DNA of 64,000 bases from Thermus caldifontis (GCF_003336745.1 NZ_QGMX01000003.1:183645-247644); one strand, 5' to 3'. Positions 17,007-27,066 are shown, counted from the stretch's first letter. Notes: generated by a model not told the origin, from the letters alone. A program made the numbers and translations.

Positions 17007-19706
17007 ATGAAGAAAAGGCTAGTCATGCTACTGGCGGGGCTTTTGACCGTGCTCTCTATGGGCTTCGGTCTGGCCCAGTTCTCCGACGTGCCCGCCGGCC
17101 ACTGGGCCAAGGAGGCGGTGGAGGCCCTGGCGGCCAAGGGGATCATCGTAGGTTTCCCCGATGGCACCTACCGGGGCAACGAAACCCTCACCCGTTACCA
17201 GGCGGCCCTCATCATCTACCGCCTCTTGCAGCAGATCGAGGAGGAGCTGAAGGCCAAGGGTGAGTCCCCCACCATGGAGGCCATGGCTCCTGAGGACCTC
17301 GAGGCCCTGAAGAACGCCGTGCAGGAGCTGGCCGCTGAGCTGGCCGCCTTGGGGGTGCGGGTCTCGGCCCTGGAGGACAGCGCCGCCACCAAGGAGGACA
17401 TCGCCCGCCTCGAGGCCATGATTGAGGAGCTCAAGGCCATGCCCATGCCCGAGCCCGGCATGGACGCCGCTGCCCTCCAGGATCTGGCCGACCGGGTGGA
17501 GGCCGCCTCCATCGCCGCCGACACCGCCTTGGCCCAGGCCCAGCAGCTGGCCGAGCAGCTGGAGGCCTTGGCCCAGGATGTGGAGGGGGTGAAGGGCGAC
17601 CTGGCGGCCCTGGGCACCCAGGTGGAGGCCAACGCCCAGGCCATCCAGGCCCTGAACGAGCTCGCCGTCCTCCTCAACCAGGATGTCCTGGCCCTGCAGG
17701 ACCGGGTTACCGCGCTGGAGAAGGGCTTAGGGGAGCTTCAGGGCGTGGACTTTGAGCAGTTCGCCACCAAGGAGGACGTGGCCGCGGTGCAGGAGTTCGC
17801 CGCCGCCCTCCGCTCCGACCTGGTGGGCCTCTCCGAGAAGGTGTCCAAGCTGGAGGGCACCGTGGGTGATCTCTCCGGCAAGGTGTCCAAGCTGGAGCGG
17901 AACGCCTTCACCATCAGCGGCAGCCTGAGCTTGAGCTATGGGGCCTTCGCTGGTTCTGGCACCCAGTTTGATATTGACCGGGTCTTCTCTTCCAACTTCT
18001 CCACAGGTGACGGCAATGGCAACGGGCTCGTGGTGGATGAAGTGGACCTTGGAAAGAATGCTGAGGGCGAAACCGCAGCCAAGCTTAGCCTAACCCTCAA
18101 GACCAACGCCCTGGACGCCAAGTCCAGCCCTGGTGGGTACAACGTCTATCCAGGGCTTGTGGGCTTCAGCCTGACAGGTTCCATTAGCAACCCTGTGAAG
18201 GACACTACGTACCCCCCCCTTGACGTTACCGTGGACGCGGTGTCCACCACCCTGGCGGTGGCCAAGGACCAGTCCTTGTCCTTCACTTTCGGCCGGACTG
18301 TCAAGACTAAGTTCAGCGAGTACGTGTTTGACAACGACGGCGTAAGCTACGGCCACGGCCTGGTGGCCACCTACAAGCCGGGCATTTTGGGGGCCACGCT
18401 CACGGGTGTGTACGCTTCCAAGCTTGGGGCTAACGGGGATAACCTCTATGCTCGGGGTGTGGGCCTGGCGCTTTCGCCGGTACAAGGCTTCTCCCTGAAG
18501 GGTGCCGTGGTGCAGCAAGGCGGTGATATCCTGGGCGGCGGTGTGGGGGCCACTACGGTTTACGGGGTGGGCGCCGATCTGGCCCTTGGCCCCGTGGCCC
18601 TTTCCGGCGAGTACTTCTCCTCGGATGCCGCGGCTAACGCCAACGGCTACTACGTGAAGGCCAAGGCGGAGCTGGGCCCGGTAGCGGTGGAGGGGAACTA
18701 CCGGAGCATTGGGGCCGACGTGACGCCCGCCAACATGCTCTCCTACGATGCTCTCCCGGGTAACGCTGCCAATGCGGCTCCCTTCCATGCCGATCAGCAG
18801 GGTTACGGAGCTAGGGCTACCTTGTCCTTGGGCGCCATCAGCCTGGGTGGCTTCTACGACACCTACACTGGCACGGGGGCTCGCACTGCCTATGGGGCCG
18901 AGGCAGGCCTGAAGCTCTTTGCCGGCTTTAGCCTGAGCGGCTACTACCGGGTGGCCGATGCGGGGAACGATGGGACCCCGGATGACAGCGCTGACAAGGA
19001 AACCGCTGCCACGAGCAACTATGCATCCTCGGGTAGCGATTACACCCAGTACGGCGCCAAGCTTAGCCACGATGGCAAGGCGGAGGACGCCCTGATCAAG
19101 GGCTTGAACCTCACGGCCACTTACGATGTGCGGCCGCAGTTTGTTCCTGGGGCCAAGACGGATATCGCCGCGTATGGGGATTTCTCCCTTTCCTTGGGCA
19201 TCCTGAAGGCCACGCTCCTTGGGCGCTACCACAGCCAGGATGTGAGCGGTGCCCCGGCAAGCAGCTACACCACGGTCAAGTACGGGGTGAAGGCCGAAAC
19301 CGAGGCCCTGGCCATTCCCTTAAAGCCCAGCCTCTTTGGGGAGTACGCGGCCCGCACCACCACTGGGGGCACCGCCAACAATGCGGAAACCAAGTACGCC
19401 CTGGGCCTCAAGCTCAACGAGTTCCTCTTCCCCAACTCCAGCTTTGAGGCTAAGTACGGTTCCTACGCCGCCACGAACGTGAGCGCCATACTTGTGGGCA
19501 ACGCGGAGAACGCTTGGGACCCCAGCGTGGACTTCCTCTACGACAAAAATGTGAACGTTGCTGGCGTTAACGGCAGCGTCACCGGCTTCTACCTGAGCTG
19601 GAGCTACTGGGACCTCGTCCTTTCCTACGCTGACTTCGTGGTGGACAATAACGGCAGCCCTGAGCACGGTCGCGGCTTCAAGATCAGCTACACCGTCAAG
19701 TTCTAA
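17007..19706 (+). CDS. slpA: S-layer/outer-membrane porin SlpA
   Basis: Main surface-layer protein, exported to the outer envelope. 899 aa. Signal peptide ending FGLAQ, then one SLH domain ([20 protein letters not shown], about residues 26-75) that binds pyruvylated secondary cell-wall polymer. A helical coiled-coil stalk follows to about 300, and then a beta-barrel of alternating strands ending in aromatic YTVKF, typical of Gram-negative barrels. Length is close to the 917 aa of T. thermophilus SlpA. Strong promoter, long structured leader and a good terminator fit very high expression. Confidence 0.93.
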   Translation: MKKRLVMLLAGLLTVLSMGFGLAQFSDVPAGHWAKEAVEALAAKGIIVGFPDGTYRGNETLTRYQAALIIYRLLQQIEEELKAKGESPTMEAMAPEDLEALKNAVQELAAELAALGVRVSALEDSAATKEDIARLEAMIEELKAMPMPEPGMDAAALQDLADRVEAASIAADTALAQAQQLAEQLEALAQDVEGVKGDLAALGTQVEANAQAIQALNELAVLLNQDVLALQDRVTALEKGLGELQGVDFEQFATKEDVAAVQEFAAALRSDLVGLSEKVSKLEGTVGDLSGKVSKLERNAFTISGSLSLSYGAFAGSGTQFDIDRVFSSNFSTGDGNGNGLVVDEVDLGKNAEGETAAKLSLTLKTNALDAKSSPGGYNVYPGLVGFSLTGSISNPVKDTTYPPLDVTVDAVSTTLAVAKDQSLSFTFGRTVKTKFSEYVFDNDGVSYGHGLVATYKPGILGATLTGVYASKLGANGDNLYARGVGLALSPVQGFSLKGAVVQQGGDILGGGVGATTVYGVGADLALGPVALSGEYFSSDAAANANGYYVKAKAELGPVAVEGNYRSIGADVTPANMLSYDALPGNAANAAPFHADQQGYGARATLSLGAISLGGFYDTYTGTGARTAYGAEAGLKLFAGFSLSGYYRVADAGNDGTPDDSADKETAATSNYASSGSDYTQYGAKLSHDGKAEDALIKGLNLTATYDVRPQFVPGAKTDIAAYGDFSLSLGILKATLLGRYHSQDVSGAPASSYTTVKYGVKAETEALAIPLKPSLFGEYAARTTTGGTANNAETKYALGLKLNEFLFPNSSFEAKYGSYAATNVSAILVGNAENAWDPSVDFLYDKNVNVAGVNGSVTGFYLSWSYWDLVLSYADFVVDNNGSPEHGRGFKISYTVKF

Positions 19707-19730
19707 GCCCCTTGCTTCCCTGGGCCCCCT

Positions 19731-19751
19731 GCCCCCTGGGCGGGGGGCTTT
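19731..19751 (+). terminator. slpA terminator
   Basis: GCCCCC (19731-19736) and GGGGGC (19743-19748) form a GC-rich hairpin followed by TTT. The T-tract runs directly into the uvrB -10 box. Confidence 0.75.
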
Positions 19752-19753
19752 GC

Positions 19754-19759
19754 TATGGT
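19754..19759 (+). promoter_or_regulatory. Leaderless extended -10 of uvrB
   Basis: TGCTATGGT: an extended -10 whose hexamer TATGGT ends 6 nt before the uvrB ATG at 19766. It begins 3 nt after the slpA terminator. Confidence 0.65.
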
Positions 19760-19765
19760 AGGGGT

Positions 19766-21763
19766 ATGCCCTTCCGCTACCGGGGCCCAGAGCCCAAAGG
19801 GGACCAGCCCAAGGTCATCCGGGAGCTGGTGGAGGCCCTTAGGGATGGGGAAAGGTTCCTCACCCTCCTGGGGGCTACGGGCACGGGGAAGACGGTGACG
19901 GTGGCCAAGGTGATCGAGGCCCTGGGGAGGCCCGCCTTGGTCCTGGCCCCCAACAAGATCCTGGCGGCCCAGCTGGCGGCGGAGTTTAGGGAGCTATTCC
20001 CGGAAAACGCCGTGGAGTACTTCATCAGCTACTACGACTACTACCAGCCCGAGGCCTATGTGCCGGGGAAGGACCTCTACATTGAGAAGGATGCCAGCAT
20101 CAACCCCGAGATTGAGCGCCTACGGCACTCCACCACCCGTAGCCTCCTCACCCGCAGGGATGTGGTGGTGGTGGCCTCGGTGTCCGCCATCTACGGCCTC
20201 GGGGACCCCCGGGAGTACCGCGAGCGGAACCTGGTGGTGGAAAGGGGGGCCCATTACCCCCGGGAGGCCCTTTTGGAGAGGCTTTTAGAGCTTGGGTACC
20301 AGCGGAACGACATCGACCTCTCCCCGGGCCGCTTCCGGGCCAGGGGGGAGGTGTTGGAGATCTTCCCCGCCTATGAGACCGAGCCCATCCGGGTGGAGCT
20401 TTTCGGGGACGAGGTGGAGCGCATCTTCCAGGTGCACCCCCTCACCGGGGAGAGGCTTAGGGAGCTTCCCGGGTTCGTGCTCTTCCCCGCCACCCACTAC
20501 CTTTCCCCGGAAGGCCTGGAGGAAATCCTAAAGGAGATTGAGAACGAGCTATGGGAAAGGGTCCGCCACTTTGAGGAAAGGGGGGAGGTGCTCTACGCCC
20601 AGCGCCTTAAGGAGCGCACCCTTTACGACCTGGAGATGCTCAGGGTCATGGGCACCTGCCCCGGGGTGGAGAACTACGCCCGCTACTTCACCGGCAAGGC
20701 CCCGGGGGAGCCTCCCTACACCCTCCTGGACTACTTCCCCGAGGACTTCCTGGTTTTCCTGGACGAGTCCCACGTGACCGTGCCCCAGCTTCAGGGCATG
20801 TACCGGGGGGACTATGTGCGCAAGAAGACCCTGGTGGACTATGGCTTCCGCCTGCCCAGCGCCCTGGACAACCGCCCCTTGCGCTTTGAGGAGTTCTTGG
20901 AGAAGGTGCCCCAGGTGGTCTTCGTCTCCGCCACCCCGGGGCCTTTTGAGCTGGAACATTCGGGGCGCATCGTGGAGCAGATCATCCGCCCCACGGGGCT
21001 TTTAGACCCTTTGGTGGTGGTGAAGCCCACGGAGAACCAGATCCTGGACCTCATGGAGGAGATCCGGGAGCGGGCGGCAAGGGGGGAGCGCACCCTGGTC
21101 ACCGTCTTGACGGTGCGCATGGCGGAGGAACTAACCGCCTTTCTTCAGGAGCACGGGATAAGGGCCCGCTACCTGCACCACGAGCTGGACGCCTTTGAGC
21201 GCCAGGCCTTGGTGCGGGACCTGCGCCTTGGGCACTTTGACGCCCTGGTGGGCATCAACCTCCTGAGGGAGGGGCTGGACATCCCCGAGGTCTCCCTGGT
21301 GGCCATCCTGGACGCCGACAAGACGGGCTTCTTAAGGAGCGAGCGGAGCCTCATCCAGACCATCGGCCGGGCGGCCAGGAACGCCAGGGGGGAGGTCTGG
21401 CTCTATGCGGACACGGTTTCCGAGGCCATGGAGAAGGCCATCCGGGAGACCAACCGGAGGAGGGCCCTGCAGGAGGCCTACAACCGGGAGCACGGCATCG
21501 TCCCCCAAACGGTGCGCAAGGAGGTTAGGGCCATCATCCGCCCCGAGGAGTATGGGGAGGCGCCCTTGGAGGCCCTGGAGGCGGAGGACCTGAAGGAAAG
21601 GATCGCCGAGTTGGAGCTAGCCATGTGGCAGGCGGCGGAGGCCTTGGACTTTGAGCGGGCGGCGAGGCTTAGGGATGAGCTACGGGCCCTCGAGGCCCGC
21701 CTTCAGGGCCTTCCTGCCCCAGAAGCCCTTCCGGGAGGCCGGAAGCGGCGGAGAAGGCGCTAG
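19766..21763 (+). CDS. uvrB: UvrABC system protein B
   Basis: Helicase-like damage-verification subunit of nucleotide excision repair; works with UvrA then UvrC. 665 aa from ATG 19766 ([10 protein letters not shown]), the T. thermophilus-like start. Walker A GATGTGKT at 36-43, the beta-hairpin region [14 protein letters not shown] Walker B, helicase motif VI around QTIGRAARN, and a C-terminal UVR motif (about 625-660) for UvrC binding. Its stop TAG shares the palindrome CTAG with the convergent gene. Confidence 0.97.
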   Translation: MPFRYRGPEPKGDQPKVIRELVEALRDGERFLTLLGATGTGKTVTVAKVIEALGRPALVLAPNKILAAQLAAEFRELFPENAVEYFISYYDYYQPEAYVPGKDLYIEKDASINPEIERLRHSTTRSLLTRRDVVVVASVSAIYGLGDPREYRERNLVVERGAHYPREALLERLLELGYQRNDIDLSPGRFRARGEVLEIFPAYETEPIRVELFGDEVERIFQVHPLTGERLRELPGFVLFPATHYLSPEGLEEILKEIENELWERVRHFEERGEVLYAQRLKERTLYDLEMLRVMGTCPGVENYARYFTGKAPGEPPYTLLDYFPEDFLVFLDESHVTVPQLQGMYRGDYVRKKTLVDYGFRLPSALDNRPLRFEEFLEKVPQVVFVSATPGPFELEHSGRIVEQIIRPTGLLDPLVVVKPTENQILDLMEEIRERAARGERTLVTVLTVRMAEELTAFLQEHGIRARYLHHELDAFERQALVRDLRLGHFDALVGINLLREGLDIPEVSLVAILDADKTGFLRSERSLIQTIGRAARNARGEVWLYADTVSEAMEKAIRETNRRRALQEAYNREHGIVPQTVRKEVRAIIRPEEYGEAPLEALEAEDLKERIAELELAMWQAAEALDFERAARLRDELRALEARLQGLPAPEALPGGRKRRRRR

Positions 21764-22899
21764 AGGAGGAGCACGGGGTTTTCCAGGTAGAGGGCCACCC
21801 GTTCCAAGAGCTTCCGGGCGATGGGGGCCTCGAGGCCCGAGGCCGCCAGGAGGCCTTCTGGGGAAAGGAAGAGGCTTGGCTGGCCGGTGTGCACCTCCTC
21901 CTCCCCCGCGAAGCAGAGAAGCCCCTCCCCTGCCTCCCCCTCCTCCTGGCGGAAGAGGGCCAGGAAGCTCCCCAGTGGCCTTAGCCCCAAGACCCTTTCC
22001 CCCTCCACCTTGCCAAGGAGGGGCCTAAGGGGTAGCTCCAGCTCGGATAGGGCCCGTTCCGCCGCCTTGAGGAGGAAGGGCAGGGGGTTTTCGGGAACCC
22101 CGTGGACCCTCTGGAAGGCCTGAAGGGCTTGCCTAAGCCCCTCGGGAGGGAAGGGCAGGCGGTACACCCGGAGGGAAGGCGTGGGGGAGGTGGGGAGGCC
22201 TGGAGCTGGGATAGGTGGGGGGATGGCCGCGGCCAAGGTGGGTTCTGGGGGCTTGGCCTCCTCCCCTGGGGCCGGGGGAGGCCCGGGGGGAAGGAGGTCC
22301 TCCTCTTTGGCCTGGGCGAGGGTGGGCTCCTGGGAGGGCGCTTCCTCCAGCTCTTCCAGGGCCTCCAGGGGCTCTAGGGGAGGGGCTTCCTCCTCGCCCC
22401 TAAGAAGCAGGTCTTCCAGCTCCTCTTCCGCCTCCTCGAGGGGCTTTAGGAGGGCTTCCTCCCCTTGGTCTTCGGGGAGGAAGGGGGCCTCCTCCTCCAC
22501 GGGGGCAGGGCTGGGTTCCTCGGCCAGGAGGAGATCCTCTTCCAGGTCTAGCTCCAGGTCATCCAGAAGGGCGGGCTCCAGGTCCAGCTCCTCCTCGGCC
22601 ACCTCCTCCACCGCCAGGGTGGGGGCCTTGGGTGGGGTGGGGAGGACGTCCTCCAGGTCCACCCCTTCCCGGTCCAGGACTTCCTGGACCCGCTTGAGCT
22701 CCTCTTCCGGGGGCAGGGGCGGGGCCTCTTCCGGCATGGGGGGCAACTCCACCTCCCCGGCCATCACCTTGGCCAGGAAGGCCAGGATGTCCCGCTCCAC
22801 GATGGTGCCATCGGGACCAGTGCCCTGAAGCCTGCGCCAGTCTATGCCGTTCTCCTCGGCCAGACGCCGGGCCAGGGGCGTGATCTTGGGTTCGGCCAT
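21760..22899 (-). CDS. Degenerate E2-like protein: E3-binding domain, acidic linker, inactive acyltransferase-like tail
   Basis: 379 aa. Residues 4-41 are a peripheral-subunit-binding domain ([28 protein letters not shown]) as in dihydrolipoyl acyltransferases. No lipoyl domain precedes it. Residues about 55-240 are a Glu/Leu/Pro low-complexity linker. The C-terminal ~140 residues recall the E2 catalytic fold ([20 protein letters not shown] and the terminal [15 protein letters not shown]), but the HxxxDG active site is absent. It may be a scaffold that recruits E3 or a decayed E2. No E1 or E3 genes are nearby. Confidence 0.7.
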   Translation of the reverse strand: MAEPKITPLARRLAEENGIDWRRLQGTGPDGTIVERDILAFLAKVMAGEVELPPMPEEAPPLPPEEELKRVQEVLDREGVDLEDVLPTPPKAPTLAVEEVAEEELDLEPALLDDLELDLEEDLLLAEEPSPAPVEEEAPFLPEDQGEEALLKPLEEAEEELEDLLLRGEEEAPPLEPLEALEELEEAPSQEPTLAQAKEEDLLPPGPPPAPGEEAKPPEPTLAAAIPPPIPAPGLPTSPTPSLRVYRLPFPPEGLRQALQAFQRVHGVPENPLPFLLKAAERALSELELPLRPLLGKVEGERVLGLRPLGSFLALFRQEEGEAGEGLLCFAGEEEVHTGQPSLFLSPEGLLAASGLEAPIARKLLERVALYLENPVLLL

Positions 22900-22907
22900 C
22901 TTGGCCC

Positions 22908-22914
22908 TATGATA
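22908..22914. promoter_or_regulatory. Overlapping divergent -10 boxes, M29 peptidase / E2-like gene
   Basis: TATGATA. Read plus, TATGAT ends 6 nt before the GTG at 22920. Read minus, TATCAT (22914-22909) ends 9 nt before the ATG at 22899. The same 7 bp appears to serve both genes, so polymerase can occupy only one at a time. Confidence 0.6.
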
Positions 22915-22919
22915 ACAGG

Positions 22920-24014
22920 GTGGAAGCTGCGTTCGCCCAACTCCTGGTGGAGTACTGCCTCGAGGCCCAGGAAGGGGAGGCCATTTTGGTGGAGGCGGAG
23001 GTTCCGGCCTTGCCCCTTCTGCCCCATTTGAAGAGGGCCTTCCTGAAGCGGGGGGCCTACCCTCTTTTCCGCATCGGCTACCCGGGGGAGGGGCGGGATT
23101 TCCTCCTCCACGGGGGGGCTTGGCTGGAGCGGATACCGGAGGTGGAGCGCGCTCTTTATGAGAAGGCGGACAAGTTCCTGCGCATCCTTTCCGCGGAAAA
23201 CCCCTTGGAGGGAGCCTCCCTGGACCCCAGGCTTGCCCTCAAGCACCAGCGGGCCTGGCAGCCCCTTGCCGAGCTCCGCTTAAAAAAGCCCTGGGCCCTC
23301 ACCCTCTACCCCACGGTGGGCTACGCGGTGGGGGCGGGGATGGGTACGGAGGAGTTCCGGGAGTACTTGAAAAGGGCCTTGTTCCTGGACCGGGAAGACC
23401 CCGTTGCCGCTTGGAAAGCCCTTGCCCGCTTCCAAGAGGCCTTAATCCAGAGGCTTGCCCAAGGAGAGGAGCTTCGCATCCTGGCCCCGGGAACGGACCT
23501 AAGGCTTTCTGTGGCAGGCAGGCGATGGATCAACTCCGATGGCCGGCGCAACATGCCCTCGGGGGAGGTGTTTACCGGCCCCCTGGAGGACTCCGCCGAG
23601 GGGGAGGTGCGCTTTAACCTGCCCGCCTACGTGGGGGGAAGGCGGGTGGAAGGGGTCTACCTGCGCTTCCGGAGGGGCGAGGTGGTGGAGGCCCGGGCGG
23701 AGGTGGGGGAAGCGTACCTGCGGGCGGCCCTGGCCACGGATGAGGGGGCCAGGCGGCTTGGCGAGGTGGGGATCGGCACCAACCTCGGCCTCACCCGGCC
23801 CACGGGCCTCATCCTCCTGGACGAAAAGATGGGAGGCACCGTGCACCTGGCCCTGGGGCGGAGCTACCCGGAAACGGGCGGGAAGAACCAAAGCGCCCTC
23901 CACTGGGACCTGGTGCTTTCTTTGGGGGAAGGAAGCCTTCTTTTGGACGGAAAACCCGTGGTGGAAAAGGGGCGCTTCCTGGGAATCCCCGAGCCCCATC
24001 CCCTGGCCCCCTAG
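22920..24014 (+). CDS. M29-family thermophilic aminopeptidase
   Basis: Metal-dependent aminopeptidase T/S family (M29), cytosolic. 364 aa with GTG start set by the -10 box 6 nt upstream. Metal-site and family segments: NMPSGEVFTGPLEDSAEG (Glu ligand), RRLGEVGIGTN (Glu ligand), LDEKMGGTVHLALG (His ligand) and the aromatic Y in GRSYPETGGKN followed by HWDLV. The length is a little shorter than the ~410 typical of AmpT, mainly at the N-terminus. Its stop TAG shares CTAG with the convergent permease gene. Confidence 0.9.
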   Translation: MEAAFAQLLVEYCLEAQEGEAILVEAEVPALPLLPHLKRAFLKRGAYPLFRIGYPGEGRDFLLHGGAWLERIPEVERALYEKADKFLRILSAENPLEGASLDPRLALKHQRAWQPLAELRLKKPWALTLYPTVGYAVGAGMGTEEFREYLKRALFLDREDPVAAWKALARFQEALIQRLAQGEELRILAPGTDLRLSVAGRRWINSDGRRNMPSGEVFTGPLEDSAEGEVRFNLPAYVGGRRVEGVYLRFRRGEVVEARAEVGEAYLRAALATDEGARRLGEVGIGTNLGLTRPTGLILLDEKMGGTVHLALGRSYPETGGKNQSALHWDLVLSLGEGSLLLDGKPVVEKGRFLGIPEPHPLAP

Positions 24015-24781
24015 AGGTCCTTGCGTTCGAAGACCAAAGCGGCCAGAAAGGCAAAGCCCAGGGTGTAGATAAAGAGGAGGGGAAGGCCGAGCCCTGCGGC
24101 CTGGGGCCTCAGATGCAGGTCCAGGTAGGTGGTGAGGAGAAAGGGGGTAAGGGCGGGGAAGGCCACCAGAAGCCGCATGAGAAGAAGCGTGGCCACCGCC
24201 GCCAAGGCGCTGGCCGTGGTGGAGAGGAAAACCGTGGCGTAAAGGAGGGCCAAGGCAGCGAGGGGCAATAGGACCATCCCCGCCAAAAGATGGGCGTGGA
24301 GGAGCTCGCCTAGGGCCTGCTGGGCGCTCAGGAAGCCCGTGCCGGCAAACCCCCCTTGTCCGAGCCCCGTGCCCCCATAGAAGCCACCTAGCCCATGGGG
24401 TAGGCCCGCCATGAGGCTTCCCAGGAAGCTTGCGCCGAGGAGGGCAAAGGGGTAGAGGAGTACCGCCAGGAGCTTGGCCAGGAGCAGGGCGGTCCGGGGC
24501 AGGGGCCTTAGGAGAAGGCTTTTTAGGGTACCCTGGCTTATCTCGCTACCCAAGGATTCGCTGGCGGCCATGACCACCAAGAAGGGAAAGAGGAACTCCA
24601 TCCCCGCCAGGAGGCTTAGGGAGACCACCTGCCAGCCCGAGGCCAGGACCAGGCCATAGACCTCCTTAAGCCCTGGAGCTAAGGCCCAGAGGAAGGGGAG
24701 GAGGAAAGCGGCCAAAAGGCCAAGCCCTACAGAGCGCAGGCGGAAGAGCTTAAAGAGTTCAAAGACCACAAGCCTAAGCAT
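24011..24781 (-). CDS. ABC-2 type permease subunit
   Basis: 256 aa with six hydrophobic segments and the ABC-2 cytoplasmic motif SLGSEISQGTLKSLLLRP after the second helix. It forms an exporter or lipid/drug transporter with the ATPase encoded directly upstream, overlapping by 8 nt. Substrate not evident. The family often exports antibiotics or acts in envelope maintenance. Confidence 0.87.
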   Translation of the reverse strand: MLRLVVFELFKLFRLRSVGLGLLAAFLLPFLWALAPGLKEVYGLVLASGWQVVSLSLLAGMEFLFPFLVVMAASESLGSEISQGTLKSLLLRPLPRTALLLAKLLAVLLYPFALLGASFLGSLMAGLPHGLGGFYGGTGLGQGGFAGTGFLSAQQALGELLHAHLLAGMVLLPLAALALLYATVFLSTTASALAAVATLLLMRLLVAFPALTPFLLTTYLDLHLRPQAAGLGLPLLFIYTLGFAFLAALVFERKDL

Positions 24782-25652
24782 GCTTCACCCTCTCTTGGTA
24801 GTAGGTCATCAGGTCAAACCCCTGAGGGTGTAAGGCCTTGACCCGGTAGCCTTCCCGGAGGAGGGCCCTAAGGGCTTCCTCCGGGTTCCCCTCAAAGAGA
24901 ATGGCCCTTCCTTGCAGGCGGGGATGGGTAATCCCAGGCAGGGTCCTGAGGAGGGCCAGGGCACCCTCCAAGGGCTCGGCCTCCAAGCGAAAGACCTCCC
25001 GCCCCTCGAGGCGCACCTCGTCCAAGAGCCTGCCCCCGCCCAGGATGCCCACCTTGTGGGCGTAGCGGCTTACCTCCTGCAGGTGGTGGGTGGAGAGAAG
25101 GACCGCCACTCCTTCCTGGGCTAGCTCCTCGAGGAGGCCATGGACCAGCTCCACCCCTTCGGGGTCCAGGCCGCTGGTGGGTTCATCCAGGACCAATACC
25201 TTGGGGTGGTGCAGGATGGCCGCCGCCAGGCCCAAGCGCTGCCTCTGGCCTAGGGAGTAGCTACCCACCTTCTGGTCGGCCACGGCCAGCAGCCTAAGCC
25301 GGGCCAGCACCTCGCTGATGCGGCCTTCGTCCTTAATCCCTGCCAAGTACGCCTGCATCCTCAGGTTCTCCCGGCCCGTGAGGTAGGGGTAGAAGGCCGC
25401 TGGCGCTTCCACCACTGCCCCCAGGTGGCGCCGGGCCCTGGGGTTTTGGTGCACGTCCTCCCCCAGAAGGTAGGCCCGGCCCTGGCTGGGAAAGGCCAGG
25501 CCCGCAACCAGGCGGATCAAGGTGGTCTTTCCCGAGCCGTTGGGCCCTGCTAGGGCATAGACCTCCCCGGGGCGCACGGCTAGGCTTATGTTTTCCAGGA
25601 TGGGCTTCCTCCCGTAGCGTTTGCCCAAGCCCTCTAGCCTTAGGGCATCCAT
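24774..25652 (-). CDS. ABC transporter ATP-binding protein (ABC-2 partner)
   Basis: 292 aa from the ATG at 25652. Walker A GPNGSGKTT at 36-44, signature YSLGQRQRLGL, Walker B VLVLDEPTSGLDP, switch His in LLSTHHLQEV. A C-terminal ~80-residue extension is typical of CcmA/NatA-like exporters. ATG 25652 is chosen over an in-frame upstream start because TAGTAT ends 7 nt before it. Operon with the permease. The promoter overlaps that of the divergent SRP RNA gene. Confidence 0.9.
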   Translation of the reverse strand: MDALRLEGLGKRYGRKPILENISLAVRPGEVYALAGPNGSGKTTLIRLVAGLAFPSQGRAYLLGEDVHQNPRARRHLGAVVEAPAAFYPYLTGRENLRMQAYLAGIKDEGRISEVLARLRLLAVADQKVGSYSLGQRQRLGLAAAILHHPKVLVLDEPTSGLDPEGVELVHGLLEELAQEGVAVLLSTHHLQEVSRYAHKVGILGGGRLLDEVRLEGREVFRLEAEPLEGALALLRTLPGITHPRLQGRAILFEGNPEEALRALLREGYRVKALHPQGFDLMTYYQERVKHA

Positions 25653-25658
25653 GGGTGC

Positions 25659-25665
25659 TATACTA
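25659..25665. promoter_or_regulatory. Overlapping divergent -10 boxes, SRP RNA / ABC operon
   Basis: Plus: TG-C-TATACT (hexamer 25659-25664) ends 6 nt before the SRP RNA 5' end at 25671. Minus: TAGTAT (25665-25660) ends 7 nt before the ABC ATPase ATG. The two hexamers overlap by five bases. Confidence 0.65.
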
Positions 25666-25670
25666 CCCAA

Positions 25671-25770
25671 GCCCCCGGTCCAGCGCGACGGTCCGGGCGT
25701 GAACCGGGTCAGGTCCGGAAGGAAGCAGCCCTAAGCGCCACGGGTCGGGTGCCGCTGGGTAGCCGGGGGC
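25671..25770 (+). ncRNA. ffs: Signal recognition particle RNA (4.5S type)
   Basis: About 100-nt hairpin whose ends pair (GCCCCCGG with the closing GCCGGGGGC). The apical domain carries the invariant SRP signature GTCAGGTCCGGAAGGAAGCA and AGC of the symmetric loop. It binds Ffh to target membrane proteins. This is the short bacterial form without an Alu domain. The start is set by the -10 box 6 nt upstream. Confidence 0.95.
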
Positions 25771-25772
25771 AG

Positions 25773-25793
25773 TTATCCACAGGGTTATCCACA
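25773..25793 (+). promoter_or_regulatory. Two perfect DnaA boxes
   Basis: TTATCCACA occurs twice in direct orientation, 25773-25781 and 25785-25793, starts 12 nt apart. Both match the strict DnaA consensus. They lie immediately after the SRP RNA 3' end and before the convergent CoA-transferase gene. There is no dnaA, dnaN or AT-rich unwinding region here, so this is not oriC. Confidence 0.75.
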
Positions 25794-25857
25794 GGGCGCA
25801 AGCCTTTTCCGGCAGGGGACTCGAGCCTATGAATTTCCTTTAGGACGGGATTCTTCC

Positions 25858-27060
25858 TCACCTTTCCCTTTGGGATTGGATACGGACCACGCCCTTTTCC
25901 ACAAGCCGGGCCACTTCCTCCTCGGTATAGCCTGCCTCCCGTAGCACCTCCTCCGTGTGTTGCCCCAAAAGGGGCGGGGGTAGGGAAGGTTTTGCGGGGG
26001 TGCGGGAGAGAAAGCGCAAGGGGTTGGCCAGGGTGGGCAAGGGGCCCAAAAGGGGGTGGGAAAGGCTCCAGATGGCCCCCCGGGCCTGGGCCTGGGGATC
26101 TTGGAAGGCCTCGGCCAAGTCGTTGACGGGAGCGGCGGGGGTACCTGCCTCCTTGCACCTTTGGAGCCAGTAAGCCCGGGGATGGGTCCTGAGAACGGCA
26201 GACAGGGCTTCCACCACTTCCTCCCGGGCCTCCACCCTCTCTGCGTTGGTGGGGAACCGCTTTAGCAGGTCGGGTAAGTCCAGAGCCTGGCAAAGCCTGG
26301 CAAACTGCTCGTCGTTCCCCACCGCTAAAACAAGCCAGCCGTCTGCGGCGGGAAAGGCCCCGTAGGGCACGATCTGGGCGTGGGCGTTGCCCAGGCGCTT
26401 AGGGGGCTTTCCCGTGAGGAGGTAGCTTTCCCCCAGGTTGGCCAAGGCGAAGAGGCCCACGTCAAAAAGGGAAAGGTCTATGTGCTGGCCGAGGCCGCTC
26501 CTTTCCCGCTCCAAAAGGGCGGCAAGCACGGCCACCCCACCCATCATGCCCGTCATCACGTCAATCCAGGCCACCCCCACCTTCATGGGGGGGCCCGCTG
26601 GCTCCCCGGTGACGGACATGATGCCGGTATAGCCCTGCAAGGCGGCGTCGTACCCGGGTTCTTGGGCCCTGGGTCCCGTGTGGCCGAAACCGGTGATGGA
26701 AAGGTAGACCAGGCGGGGGTTTAGCCCTTTAAGGCTTTCGTAATCCAGACGGTAGCGCTTCAGATCCCCGGTTTTGAAGTTCTCCACCAAGACATCGGCG
26801 CCTTGGGCTAACCTCCGCACCACCTCCTGGCCCTCTGGGGTTTTCAAGTCCAAGGCCAAACTACGCTTTCCTCGGTTCACGGAGAGGAAATAGGCGCTTT
26901 CCCCCTGGACAAAAGGGGGTCCCCAGCCCCGGGTTTCGTCCCCCCAGGGGGGTTCCACCTTGATGACCTCGGCCCCCAGGTCGGCCAGGATCATGGTGCA
27001 AAGGGGGCCTGCCAGCACCCGGGAAAGGTCCAGCACCTTGATGCCGGAAAGGGGTCGCAT
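25858..27060 (-). CDS. Family III CoA-transferase (CaiB/BaiF type)
   Basis: 400 aa, transfers CoA between carboxylic acids; cytosolic. Family segments are SGIKVLDLSRVLAGP at the N-terminus, DVLVENFKTGDLKRYRLDY, the catalytic Asp expected in GYDAALQGYTG, and a C-terminal lid region with LGQHTEEVLREAGY. Substrate is not predictable. Leaderless promoter (TATGAT ending 6 nt before ATG) back to back with that of the ABC permease gene. Confidence 0.92.
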   Translation of the reverse strand: MRPLSGIKVLDLSRVLAGPLCTMILADLGAEVIKVEPPWGDETRGWGPPFVQGESAYFLSVNRGKRSLALDLKTPEGQEVVRRLAQGADVLVENFKTGDLKRYRLDYESLKGLNPRLVYLSITGFGHTGPRAQEPGYDAALQGYTGIMSVTGEPAGPPMKVGVAWIDVMTGMMGGVAVLAALLERERSGLGQHIDLSLFDVGLFALANLGESYLLTGKPPKRLGNAHAQIVPYGAFPAADGWLVLAVGNDEQFARLCQALDLPDLLKRFPTNAERVEAREEVVEALSAVLRTHPRAYWLQRCKEAGTPAAPVNDLAEAFQDPQAQARGAIWSLSHPLLGPLPTLANPLRFLSRTPAKPSLPPPLLGQHTEEVLREAGYTEEEVARLVEKGVVRIQSQRER

Positions 27061-27066
27061 GGGAGC

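Noticed and set aside
18090..19232. 380-codon minus-strand frame opposite slpA
   Set aside because: Shadow of the slpA barrel region, no recognisable protein features.
25671..25793. Replication origin
   Set aside because: Only two DnaA boxes, no AT-rich element and no dnaA or dnaN nearby.
25709..26293. Minus frame covering SRP RNA and the DnaA boxes
   Set aside because: It overlaps the SRP RNA and the CoA-transferase in another frame, with no protein-like pattern.
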